Below are positions 31,015 through 41,880 of a DNA stretch of 64,000 nt, one piece after another (position 1 is the first letter of the stretch; each line of letters begins with the position of its first letter). A program made the position numbers and the translations under genes. Source of the DNA: Rugalucina vietnamica (Eukaryota > Mollusca > Bivalvia > Lucinida > Lucinidae). The stretch spans positions 52,376,760-52,440,759 of the forward strand of contig OZ024873.1 of the NCBI GenBank assembly GCA_964017185.1. Reading direction: 5' to 3'. The notes beneath the pieces were generated by a model. It made no database searches. It saw nothing but the letters and a program-made list of their open reading frames with translations, and was not told where the DNA came from.

Positions 31015-31922
31015 GAAGATCTATGGCTTAGATGTAAGAAGTCCCTAAATGTCAGATTTGGGAGGACGAAATTTTCATGTTATGACTATTTGGGTGAATT
31101 TAACATTTATAGGCGAAGAAATATATACACTTTCGTTTACAAAACAGTTTGGCTGATTTAACAGAATCGAGACAATGCAACTAAATATTTTCACAACCCA
31201 CCCCATCTTTGGGACAAATGAACCATTAGACTTTGAACTGATTTGCATTTGTTTGTCAACAGCACTTTTTAAGCAAATAAAAATGGGCTCGTTTGTCATA
31301 TGAATACTGAACAATATCCACACATTGATTGTTTATTGTTTTGTAATTCTAAGTTTATTTTGAAAGAAATGTCACCATGGTGCATAAAATCTTTAATTTA
31401 CAATCTTATAGTTTAATTCTAGGTGTGTTCCCCCCGGGACCCAGCATGCCCTTTCGTCAGTTTATGTGTTTTTTACATTCACACAACATATCAAAGTGGC
31501 ATCCTGGGTCTAGGGGGGGAACACGGTCAGCGAAGCGAAAATGTACAATTTCCTGAAATTTTCCCTGAACTAAAATAAGCACAGTTGTTATGGACAATTT
31601 TAAAAACATCAACTGTAGAATTATAAACATTCATGGTCGTATTTCTTGTCAAACCGGTGTCAGGGTGAGCATATGTAGGTCATGTAGATGTATTTATAGA
31701 CATACAGTACAAGTTCAAAAGTAAATATGCTTTCAATGTATGCGTATTGCATTAATGCTTAGAAATGTGATTCCCTATTTTATGTTAAAATTGACGTAAA
31801 TTATGTCATTGAGAATTAAAATATGCAAAGAACACAATAATTTTATCAAACAAGGCATTTTCGTCTTTGAAAGAGACATATTTGTCATTTAGGGACTATC
31901 CCAATCTAAGGCATAGATGTCC
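31015..31922. mobile_element. TIR element without visible target duplication
   Basis: 908 bp with ~37-bp imperfect inverted ends (ATCTATGGCTTAGAT and AGTCCCTAAATG blocks). In duplication unit 1 the flanks are joined as GGTCAAATTGGTTCC. Here the left flank ends GGTCAAA and the right begins TTGGTTCC, so the insertion added the element and no duplicated target. No coding frame over 85 codons. The superfamily is unknown. Confidence 0.75.
31425..31524. mobile_element. Small palindromic MITE nested in the TIR element
   Basis: 100 bp with inverted ends GTGTTCCCCCCGGGACCCAG / GTGTTCCCCCCCTAGACCCAG, markedly GC-richer than its surroundings. It could fold into a single hairpin. Confidence 0.7.
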
Positions 31923-31997
31923 TTGGTTCCTTGTTCCGTTAACTTAACAATGCAAGGATTATAATCTGTGTTTCCTAAATAAAAATAATATACTATA

Positions 31998-32774
31998 CCC
32001 GACAAAAAAGAAACGCAATGGTGAGATTTTCCTCTTTAGTTTACCTTTTGTAGCATGTTTTAAAATGTCCGTAAGTTTGAAATTCTGGCCAAATCTTGTT
32101 GAAATTTTGACATTGCATAGAAGAATGTCCGTACCTTTGATAAGCATTAAAAATTGCTTCCATGAAATTGGTGGACATGGTTTCCATGCGTTCGTTTGTG
32201 GCTACTGTTATTTCTGCTACAGTTAATTGTCTGAGATTTTGTTTCCAACTGACAACAATGTGAATGTTGCGCATCGATCAGGACGTCCTAGAAATTTGTC
32301 GAATGCTGATGGTCGTTACATTAGTTTAGCATTGCTTTGTGATCGTTTCCAATCGGCAACGTCAATAGCCAGTGACAATACAATGTAACTGCCCAAATGG
32401 TTACATTCCAGAACATGTATTGGCGTCACGTAAGAAAACGCCATCACGTCGCTACACGGCAGCAAATGATGGCTGCATTACGCCAAGAAAGGAATATGAT
32501 CCTCCAGGATATCATGAGGATCATCATCAGGTCTATGCGGAGACGATGATCATGCGTGTAAACGGAAGACACACATCTTATTAAAAATGTGAAAGTGAAA
32601 ATTGACCCCTACTGCGTTCAAAGTCGCGTCATAATTTATTGAAATGACATATTGCAATGAAAATTCAGGAATGAATTGTCAAAAGGTCCTTCTTTCACAC
32701 GTTATTAACAATTTTTCTATATCATATGTAGTTGTCCAGAAAAATCGAATTAATGACGTTTCTTTTTTGTCGGG
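31998..32774 (+). mobile_element. Tc1-like transposon, internally deleted
   Basis: 777 bp between TA dinucleotides, with 18-bp perfect inverted ends CCCGACAAAAAAGAAACG. Two transposase pieces remain. 32272-32380 reads RSGRPRNLSNADGRYISLAL and then RFQSATSIASD, the second helix-turn-helix region of Tc1 transposases. 32508-32584 reads RIIIRSMRRR and, in another frame, NGRHTSY, the usual C-terminus. The DDE core between them is gone, so the copy is dead. Expected full length would be about 1.6 kb. Confidence 0.9.
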
Positions 32775-33068
32775 TATGTATACATCCTTTAAGGCTTAAA
32801 GAAACGAAGCGACCATGTACATTTTGACTTAACCGTACTTTGTAACAAAACGACCAATTGCTCTACATTAATGTTTATTTAGCTGATTTATGTAAAAAGA
32901 GGATAATATGTTTAGGTATATTTGTCTGAATAACATTCCCAAGAAGGAAATTAAAACTTATACGTTATCCTTTCGAGTATTTTGTTATTCAATAATCATT
33001 GACAGACAAGTTCATGTGATGAAATCAAGGATCATGAAAAGGGTATCGATAAGGTTTAACCTTCTTAA
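32775..33068. other. Spacer containing an empty site of the CAT...ATG MITE
   Basis: 32945-33010 (AAAACTTATACGTTATCC, TTTGTTATTCAATAATCATT) is related to 52770-52835 and to the flanks of the MITE at 55763. There are no genes. Confidence 0.65.
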
Positions 33069-33277
33069 TGAGCCGCGACGCAAGAAAACCCGTCTACGGG
33101 ATTTCCGACCAGGTCCGACAAAAACCGGCCTGTGCAGCCACGGAGGATGGCTAGGAGCTTTAAATTTCGGATTTAGAAAGTAGAGTAATTGTACTATCCG
33201 TGTAGCGAAAACAAAGAAGCTGATCTGCGCCTTTGTTTTCGCATTGGCAAAACTCCGGTTTTCTCATGATGCGGCTC
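33069..33277. mobile_element. Fold-back MITE, TGAGCCGC family (copy 3)
   Basis: 209 bp with the standard ends, the CCGACCAGGTCCGACA and CTATCCGTGTAGCGAAAACA blocks, and a shortened internal hairpin in which one arm is partly lost. Confidence 0.85.
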
Positions 33278-33353
33278 CTTTGACATAGCTGCACCAGCCA
33301 AACTGGTGCTTCAAGTTCAGCAGAAAGTCTGGTGTCTGAGTTGGGATTTTAAA

Positions 33354-33587
33354 TGAGCATGTGCGTAAGAAAACCAACAGTTTGTGTTCCGACCAGGTCC
33401 GACCGACACAAACCGGTCTGAACAGTCACAGAAGATGGTTAGAGGCTGGAAATTTTGGATTTAGAAAGTAAAGTAATTGTACTATCCATGTAGCGAAAAT
33501 AAACTGTTATTTACTGTTATTTCGAAGCTGATCCGCGCCTTTGTTTTCGCTACATGCAAATTGTTGGTTTTACCATGCGGCGGCTCA
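33354..33587. mobile_element. Fold-back MITE, TGAGC...GGCTCA family (copy 4)
   Basis: 234 bp, same organisation as copy 3 and only 76 bases from it in the same orientation. The left end is diverged (TGAGCATGTGCG). A GTTATTTACT duplication replaces part of the hairpin loop. Confidence 0.85.
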
Positions 33588-33633
33588 TATATAATTGCAG
33601 AATCTCTGTGCCTTCTAGCTTACTTCAGTGACT

Positions 33634-33885
33634 TTAACCAGGCTTCCATCTTTGTTCGAAAGAAACCTTTCTCACTCCGTGTTGTTTGGGTAACAGGACA
33701 GAATGAGATGAGAAATGTTTGCTAATGTTAATAAGCCCCATAGTGGCATCTGATGCCGCAAAAGTGTCCACACTTCCAACCACATTGTCTAATTTTGGTA
33801 AAAACGAGGTTAACAATGCATTAATGACACTTGGTCGTTGATCTTCATCTAAAATGTCATCGTTATTATCGTAAATATGTTACTT
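33634..33885 (-). other. Unrecognised open segment, possible exon relic
   Basis: A minus-strand frame of about 80 codons (reading DDILDEDQRPSVINALL, then GSVDTFAASDATMGLINIS) has a composition more like protein than the neighbouring DNA. Its second copy in the tandem duplication (34300-34460) is frame-broken, so no selection is evident there. No family was recognised. It may be an exon or retroelement fragment carried with the duplicated GPCR pseudo-exon. Confidence 0.3.
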
Positions 33886-33928
33886 AATTAATGTATAATA
33901 ATTGCCGATATTTTCCTGGTTCTTTCAT

Positions 33929-34073
33929 CTTAATGATACATGTATAAGCGTCTTCTTAGAACAGAAAAGGCAAGTGTTATTCCTTGAATATGCTTAATTT
34001 CAGCACAGGCCCAAGCATAGTAACACGCCACTGTAATTACGCTCGTATATATTATAAACACTATCTTTATGGT
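33929..34073 (-). pseudogene. GPCR TM6 pseudo-exon, copy 1
   Basis: Aligns on the minus strand with the functional-looking TM6 exon at 56861-56986, including the polypyrimidine/AG acceptor (TTTCAGACCATAAA against TTTCAGATCATAAA) and blocks such as ACAGTGGCGT, TTCAAG and TTTCTGTTC. The counterpart of the donor GT reads AT, an insertion of about 9 bases disrupts the TM6 helix, and the frame is lost (CTGCTGGGG became TATGCTTGGG). Similarity continues a little into the following intron, so this is a genomic duplicate and not a processed copy. Confidence 0.75.
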
Positions 34074-34298
34074 CTGAAATAAAGATTTTTTGTGCTGCTT
34101 GCACCTAATTTTTTTTTTATATTTTTGGATATCTGAGAGGCCGCCTATTGGGGAATAGCTGCTTAATCGGCTTACGATATATTTTCTTGGTATAAGTACC
34201 TAAGTGTCATTTTAGTTTTGTCCCACCCCTCGGTTTGTGGAGTGGGAGTTTCTTTCTAATTGCGCCATTTCCTGACCATTGCCTACTTGTACCTTTTT
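34074..34298 (+). mobile_element. Penelope-like 3' tail (copy F)
   Basis: Ends CCTACTTGTACCTTTTT. It begins within ~10 bases of the pseudo-exon acceptor, in opposite orientation to it. Confidence 0.8.
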
Positions 34299-34506
34299 GC
34301 TGATGTTAATAATCCTAGTGGCATTTGATGCCGCAAAAGTGTCCACACTTCCAAATTACGCACTTCTTAATTTTGGTAAAACAAGGTTATTAACAATGCA
34401 TTAATTGTACTTGGTCGTTGATCTTCATCTAAAATGTCATCGTTACAACCGTAAATGCGTTACTTAATGTATAATAATTACCGATATTTTTTCCTGGTTC
34501 TTTCAT

Positions 34507-34643
34507 CTTAATGATACATGTATAAGCGTCTTCTTAGAACAGAAAAGGCAAGTGTTATCCCTTGAATATGCTTAATTTCAGCACAGGCCCAAGCATAGTA
34601 AAACGCCACTGTAATCATACATTATAAACACTATCTTTATGGT
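34507..34643 (-). pseudogene. GPCR TM6 pseudo-exon, copy 2
   Basis: Second copy from the tandem duplication. It lacks most of the extra bases seen in copy 1 (GTTTATAATGTATGATTACAG) and so lies closer to the intact exon in that part, but the donor is again AT and the frame is broken. Confidence 0.75.
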
Positions 34644-34843
34644 CTGAAGTAAAGATTTTTGTGCTGTTTGCACCTTATGTGCGGTTTCATATTTTCTTTA
34701 GATATTTTTGGATACCTGAGAGGCCGCCTTTTGGGGAATAGCTGCTTAATCGGCTTACGATATGTTTTCTCAGTATAAATTTTGTTAATTCAGTTCCTTT
34801 CCCACTTCGGTTTTTGGAGTGGTAATTTATTCCTGATTGCGCC
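34644..34843 (+). mobile_element. Penelope-like 3' tail (copy G)
   Basis: Same tail as copy F, cut at GATTGCGCC where the (AAT)n microsatellite begins, so the last ~35 bases are missing. Confidence 0.8.

Positions 34844-34893
<50 letters not shown>
34844..34893. repeat. (AAT)n microsatellite
   Basis: About 16 ATA/AAT units with one ATG interruption, starting exactly where the Penelope-like tail is cut. Confidence 0.95.
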
Positions 34894-34895
<2 letters not shown>

Positions 34896-34899
34896 TAAT

Positions 34900-36099
34900 A
34901 ACCCGGCCTATTAGAGCAGTATGCACTTTTAATGTATACATTAGTCAGCATTGGTTCGTGAAAACAAAAAAATTCTAACAGACGTTATGCCACAAGTTGT
35001 CAAAACATACAATTTTGACGTCGTAACGTCATGTTTTGCTTTTGATTTATTGAATTTCTACAACTTTTGTGGTTAAGTATCCTGATGCCATATGTTCTCG
35101 ATAGCCTAAGAGAATCATTGACCCATGGTCTTAATGTACATGTACTCCTCAAACGAAGTTTTGCACCACTTAGATTTTTTCATATTTTATGTGACATTTT
35201 GACTAACAAATTTTAAACCTACCTTTTGTATTTGCACAGTCTGAAAGACTTTAATAATGTGTGTGGTGAGACCACAAAACGTTGCGGAAACGATTGAATA
35301 TTCCCATTTTCTGTAAATACTGAAAATTTGAAAATCGAAAAATTCCACCACAAATGTCACAGTGTTAAGAACATATTTTTGTTTCCAAATTAACACACAA
35401 GAGCTCCAAAGCAAATGATTAAGCCGAAAAACAATTTAAAGAATTCAAAATTTGGGTAAAAATGCATTTTTGAGAAAGAATCATAAATATTGGAGAAAAT
35501 GAGTAAAATAAAAATTCATTTCACAGAATTTTTGATCACTGTGAGATGTTTAGACACCAAAACCTACCGCCATGTTTCTTTCTGTTAAAAGCGATCTAAT
35601 GTCAAAGAAATTGCATTAGATGTTTTTGATATGCAGCCTTTTAAAAAGTCGGAATTCGGATGGGTTAAAAAGCAGTACCCCCAGTTAAACATTACGAGAC
35701 GCTGCATGCTGTATTTGATGGAAAATCAACACGTTATTTTGTTCAAAAATGATATTTTTGCCCCAAAAATTCATTTTTTTTGGCCTTAGATGATTTCTTT
35801 TAGTATCTCGAGTGAGGATGTGAAACGAATTCAGGTTTGTAAGCCCAGAAATAAAGATGTGGGCTTTTTGCTGCATCCCAAATTTTGGTGTTTTCAAAAA
35901 CATGCATTTTTGCACATTTTTACATGATCTGTTCAAGACAAATTATTGCTCTATTATTTACAAGGTTTAGCCTATTAAGATGGTATTAATTTTAGAAGTT
36001 TATTTGAAAAAGATCTATACTAAACATTACTTTAAAATGGGGAAAATATTAACTGGTTCAAAACTTTAATTGATGAGTGTTTATGCATTGTGAACTAAC
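34900..36099. other. No gene seen
   Basis: AT-rich spacer. Frames up to 83 codons occur on the minus strand without domain signatures. Confidence 0.5.
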
Positions 36100-36103
36100 T
36101 TAA

Positions 36104-37048
36104 GGATGTTCGCTGCTAACATTTGACATTTCGGAACTTCCGGTTTTTCTTTTCTTGAATATCTCGTAAACGGTTGCAGATATTTTCCTAATATTTTATA
36201 TTTGGATACATATTGATGACATGCATTGAATGAGCCATGAAAATTGTCAATCTAAGAAACTTCATTTTTTTCACCCCATTTACTGCAATTTTTCATAAAA
36301 TTTTAGTTGGCAGTAAAATTTAGGGGGTAGGGTAGATTAAACTTGAATATTACACATCTTCAAATTAATTACACTAGTTCGACGTTAATTTTAGCAGCAG
36401 TGTATGTGTACATGGTCTTCTAAGTCATTCGTTGTGTCTTTGGTGTGCTGGTTTTAAAATTTTAGGTGGTTTTATGAAATGGGCTTTTAGAAACAAAACA
36501 GCCGAAGAAAGGCTGAAAATGGCGATTTTCAAGTTGTCGGCTCTCTCTTATATGCTCACTACCCTATATATTTCTTTCTTTTATTCGAACAACATTACCA
36601 AGTTCTATGTTGTGTGAAAATATAAGAAAAAGTTTGAATCAACAAATATGGGTTTGGCACATTTCAAATTATTGATATTTTCTGACTTTTCAAATATGGG
36701 GGTAGGGTTGGAAAAGGAATCGTAAAATTTTTTCATCCACTTCAAATTGCAAATTTTTCTATGCTTTTGGTCCAAAATAGTCTGCGTTACATAAATATTA
36801 TGATTTTTGAAAGCATTCTTAGTGTATTTTTGTTCCAGACATGTATGTTTCAAAGAATTGAAAATTAAATTAATTTTACCAAATTTAAAACATGGTGCTC
36901 AGAGGTCTCATTCAGAGGCCTGTAGCTTGAAAAAATGCACACTACCCTATATTTATTTTGTTTTCAAATGTCTTGTGTTGTATTTTGGAATAAAAAAAGA
37001 GTGGTTAGAAAAAAAGTTTGAATACTTTTTCATTGGCAGCGAACATCC
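36104..37048. mobile_element. TTAA-targeted DNA transposon (piggyBac-like), copy 2
   Basis: 945 bp with TTAA flanks and GGATGTTCGCTGC inverted ends. Direct relative of 29171-30113, differing by scattered substitutions and small indels (a few per cent by eye). A short frame near the right end is open in both copies but ends inside the TIR and is unlikely to be coding. Confidence 0.88.
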
Positions 37049-37052
37049 TTAA

Positions 37053-39204
37053 ATCATTCTCTGTGTGCCGACAGATACTCTTTCTCTAAATATTTGTAAA
37101 AGTGGCGATTCCATGTCGATCTTCATGCCGCGTGTTTACAAATATGACTTGACCTTGACCTAAGGATGTTGATACTGTTTAACTATTTTGAGAGTTTTTC
37201 TATCAACTGTAACGTAAGAACCCATTACATGTTATGTTTAAAATGCAAGGAAGGCATGCGCAATTTTTATCTAATTATATTCTTATTCGCAAGAGAAACA
37301 CGAAAAATCAAAACCCCATTTTCTTGAAAAGGATCATTTAAATGGAATATCCAGCGATATACATGTATCTAATGAGTACTGACAGTAAGTAACAACCAAT
37401 CAAAATTAGACTTTTGTAGTAGGTTACATTATGACGTTGCAATGACGTAATTGTACGAGCAAGTGTATAACAAAACTAAACCTAAAACATTCATAATTGG
37501 TGCGATTGGAAAAACGTTGGCAAGAAGTAATGGCTGGATGGCTAAATTAAAGACGTCGTTCAAAGAGATTTGTTAACGCTCCTATTGGTTGCGTTTTCTG
37601 TTGACGTCAGCCTATTTGTTCAGCAGTCATTATTGTTCACTACAGACACATGCTTTTTTTCATATCGTGATTCTGTAGGTGTCTGTTCATTGTGTCAACA
37701 GCTATCTTATGGCACTAAAAGATTTCGAGTTCGTCTATTCACTTGATAAAAACAGCAATTTACATAAAAATAATTGACGTCACGTTCAAGAAATAAGAAT
37801 CGAAGGGGGAATAAAATTTTCTGATTCAATTTTGTCTCCCCAATGACTTTCGAATGTCGGTATCAGTTTTGATGCTTCTACAAGCAAATTAAAGGTATCA
37901 TAAACCCCCTAGCTATGACCCGGAAATGGGGAATACCTTTTTTCGCGGCAGCGCCATAATTTTCAAATTGTATCATGGAAGATAATTAACGCCAATTTAA
38001 CGGGGCTATCGATATTCATATCCTTAAAGTAATTGTTGGTATTTAGACAGAAAAACGAGCACATTAATTCTTTTCGCGTTTCTTTTGCAAATAGATATAG
38101 AATAATGGCATAAGTAGAACAGACGAATAATGGATAGGTGTTAAAGGGCTCCTTTATCTTGATTTTCGAGTTCAAATGCACAAGAAATTTGGAAATAGCG
38201 GGGAAAGGCTAAATTAAATTGCATGTTGTAAAGTCACACGAATATCCGTTTACTTTGAGCATTCTGATCGTTTGATTATGACAAATCTACATGGACTTTC
38301 ATTGTCCCGGAAATCAAGGGGCCAGGGCAATATATGACGTCAATCAAAGGTAAATCTTACCGGCAGAATGAAAGCTATCGAGAACATGGATATCGAAAAC
38401 GTATTACGCGACGATATATGTTTTCATAGATAATCCGTTTTGGCGATACTGACCAATCAGGACATTTTTCACGTTCTAGTACGACAGAAGTTAACTCATA
38501 TAAGCCTGGCGTCCTTTTTGTGGGACATAGGCAACAGCATAGCCTCAGATGTAACGCCGTAAAACGCGGCGTCCCATCTGGGGCTATTCTGTTTGCTTAT
38601 AGAATTTTCATCGAAAAATGAGATACAAATAAAAATCACTCCTAACACCCTAAAAATGAAGGTGGACTTTTGATAATGATGGGAGAATCCATTCGTCAAA
38701 TATGGGTTAAGATCAAAATATTGACAACAAAACATTCCTGGATCAAGCACACAAATATTCTCTTCGAACAACCAGTATCAGACGTATAAAATCCTCCTGA
38801 CAGCGAATTAAGGACTGCAGGCTTTTCTTAACCTGTCTCATAAACATGTATAATAAACTTTTGGTATTAATCAAGAATTTTCTCTGAGCTATTAGCCACC
38901 GGAGTGCAATAATGTCGCGAAGATTTTCACATGGCTGAGGGCATCATATTCGATGACAATTGTATAGTCTTTGTTAAATAACACATGTTTCTACCGTATG
39001 TAAAGCCTAATGATAATTAATGACCGTCATTAAAGCACCAACAAAAAATCCAAAGACAGCAAGGAGTGATTATTTCGCTTTATAATTAGACACTTACATG
39101 CCCCTACAGAGCAGTAGTGATTAAAACGATGGACAGCCTGTGCCTCCAGGCAACCTGAGGATTGTTTACAACAAAGCAGCAGTTTGAGCGTTCCTGATGG
39201 AAAC
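37053..39204. other. No gene seen
   Basis: 2.1 kb without recognisable coding or repeat structure. Frames of 70-90 codons lack domains. Base composition is somewhat less AT-rich than the surroundings in 38.2-39.2 kb. Confidence 0.45.
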
Positions 39205-39450
39205 TGAGCCGACGGCTCATGGGGAGCTTATAGGATGGTACTCAAGCCGGCGCCCGTCCCGTGCGTTCACATTTTCAAATATCTTCTTCTCTGAAACCGC
39301 TCGGTCAATCAAAGCCAAAATATGAAGCATCTATAGGAATGGGAACAAATGTGTATATAAGAAATCCAGGTCACATCATCAAGAGGGCCGCCATGCCCTC
39401 AACTACATTTTTTGTTCCGTGACTGTAACGTTTTGACTCTCAGGTGAGCG
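39205..39450. mobile_element. AGCTCACCTGAG-type cassette, single-unit form
   Basis: Begins with the hairpin TGAGCCGACGGCTCA, then GAGCTTATAGGAT, one unit of the mollusc repeat (ATCTTCTTCTCTGAAACC) and ends CTCTCAGGTGAGCG. It is the short relative of the cassette at 44763-46736, where the unit is tandemly amplified. Confidence 0.75.
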
Positions 39451-39689
39451 ATCGTTGTCATTGGGCTACTTGTTACGTAGCCAGAACAGCGATTATAGCC
39501 CAACCCCTTTCTCATAAGTATTTTCATGGCTTTCATTTTTGTTTTTACTGGAAAAGAGCCCGCGCAAAGCGCGGAATTTTCATTTTACATAGGTGCAACG
39601 TGTATGTTTTGATGTTTCATGGGCATTCTGTGTTTCTATAAAACAAAACAGTAACCTTGTTTCATAAAAGTAAACAATTGTCACACTTC
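39451..39689. other. No gene seen
   Basis: Short spacer with no recognised feature. Confidence 0.5.
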
Positions 39690-41880
39690 TGCAATCAGAA
39701 GGTACAAGTAGGCAAAGATCAGGAAAAGGTGCAATCAGAAAAAGATTCCCACTCCAAAAACCGAGGTGGGAAAAAACCAAACTAACAATCAGGTACTTAT
39801 AACATGAAAACATTTCGTAAGCCGAATAAGCAGCTATTTTCCAAATAGGTGGTCACTCAGTTACCTTAACTTAACTAAAAATATGAAAACATACATAAGG
39901 CGCCAATAGCACAAAAATATTTTAGACACCAAGACATAAAACAAAAAGAACCACAACAGAAGTATCGACTTAGAACGATCAGTATCGACTTGGAACGATC
40001 AGTAACACAAAGTTACTGGCGGGTTTAAATCGATTTTACATGGCCTTAACCTCACCCTCAGCTTCTGCAGTGGTTCATAACATTTAGTTAGTTCTTCGGT
40101 CCTCGTGGTGAATCTCTAACTAGTCAATGAATCATCAAGAACATGATAAAAATCCTGATGAATCAAAAACCAGGACTCACAGATTCGGTAAGCTGCCCGA
40201 CGATGGAGATCCCTGGGCGCCGAATAACTTACTAACTCCGGAGCAAAAGAAAAACATCAGTTGGACCCCGGTGGGCCAAGCAACAGACAAGAAGCTCCGG
40301 CCCCAACCATCTAAAATGAATAGCTTTAAGTCGGGGTTATCATAGAGTCTGACGCCCGACCCACCGGCGTGCAATTAAAGAAGGCAGCATAGTTATCAAC
40401 CATGATTGGGTTAAAAATTAAGCATGCAGACTGTCGCATAACATTCAAGTTATAACCTATACGTTTGTAACGTGTAATGATTTTTCTAAACTGAAAAGAA
40501 AAATCATTACTTCATATAAGTTTCTTAAATTTGTAAACCAAGTCACCATAAAATTCTGGTTCCGAAAGGCCCTCACTTAAAAGCGTCTTTAACCCAACAT
40601 TATATTTGGAAATCAATTTATAGTGTCTAAGATAAAATTAAGAAAAGGTTTTTCGAAGTTTATGATACCGATAGCCTGTTGGAGAAGTTTGGCCGTTAAA
40701 CATTTATTTCGAGCGTTGAAGTCTGTAACATGATTGCAGACTCTAGCAAACCTAATAAGTTGCGAAATGTATACACCATAAGAAGCACGACGAGGAACGT
40801 CACCATCCAAAAACGGAAAATTTACTATATCAAAATCAAAGTCATCGCGCTTATCATAAATTTTAGAAGAAACAAATCCATTTGCAACAGAAAGATGTAG
40901 ATCTAAAAAGGGGGCTTCGGTATCCGAGATATTGGCTTTGTTCAACTGTAGTTCAGATGGATAAATTTGATTGACCATACCTTCAAAATAAGGGTTGTCA
41001 ATTTTCAAAAGGTCATCGAGCCTCGATAACATCAGCTTGATTATCATGGTTAAGAGAATCCATGAAATCTCTTTCGTAGCAGTATAAAAATAAATCAGCT
41101 ACGAGAGGTGCGCAATTTGTACCCATCGGAATTCCAACAATTTGTCTGTATAACCTGGTCCCAAATATTATATAAATATTATCCAGGAGATAGGATAAGG
41201 CGTCGCACGCATTCTGACATGACCAAAGTGTATACCGACTTTGGTCAGAGGAAGTGAAAAAGCCTTTCTGTCATTACATGCCAAATAAAGTGAACCGTAG
41301 TTTTTAATGCCCTTTTGAAGGTCGACTCTATCAATCCAGAAGTTTTTCTTTAATTAGATTATGTGGTAAAGTTGTATACAGAGTAGAAAAATCATATGTG
41401 GACAAGCTCTACACTTCAATTTATTGAGCACCTCACCAGAATTTTTTATTGACCAAAACCAATTTTTATTTGAAGTTTCATACACTGTCTCACAGTATCT
41501 TATAACATGAGATTTGATAGCAGTAAGACAGGAAGTTAATGATTTAGAAAGTTCAGTAGTAGTACAAGAGGTGGAATTTGCAATAAAGCTAGCTTTGTAT
41601 GGTCTTTTGTGAAGCCTAGGTAACCAATACATCGTAGGAAGTTTGTCTTGGCCTTCATTGACACAAACAGAAAACTTAACAGGTAAATCGTTTAAGTGGG
41701 CATTAACTACAGACATTTCATCAGTATCTGTCTCCAGATAAGCCCTGGTACCATCACGCTCCTGTTTTAAGGTGTTAACGTAGTGAAGCCTACAAACAAC
41801 AACATCAGAACAAACAGAACCTAACCCACGAGCAGTCTGTACAACCTTTCACAAATCTGTGGCATGTATAGATCTAGTAT
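39690..41880 (-). mobile_element. Penelope-like retroelement, longest copy (copy H)
   Basis: Minus-strand RT-bearing retroelement, 5'-truncated, about 2.2 kb. In sense order: RLHYVNTLKQERDGTRAY (41.8 kb); LPTMYWLPRLHKRPYK (near 41.6 kb); frame-broken palm segment; IPMGTNCAPLVADLF and YERDFMDS (41.05-41.13 kb); a deletion removing the residues before LDD of the catalytic box; YDKRDDFDFDIVNFPF, GVYISQLIRFARVCNH; EPEFYGDLVYKFKK (40.53 kb); NPI...NCTPVGRASDSM (40.35 kb); then ~650 bp of 3' untranslated sequence. The LPKLHK and short RT layout fit Penelope-like elements, but no GIY-YIG domain was seen, so family placement is tentative. At least eight other 3' fragments lie in the window. Confidence 0.75.

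Larger units (their letters stand above)
33722..34845. repeat. Tandem duplication, two units of ~575 and ~545 bp
   Basis: Units 33722-34298 and 34299-34845 share start GCTAATGTTAATAA/GCTGATGTTAATAA, the block CTTGGTCGTTGATCTTCATC, a GPCR TM6 pseudo-exon and a Penelope-like 3' tail. Because both units contain the tail, the duplication came after that retroelement inserted. Confidence 0.9.
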
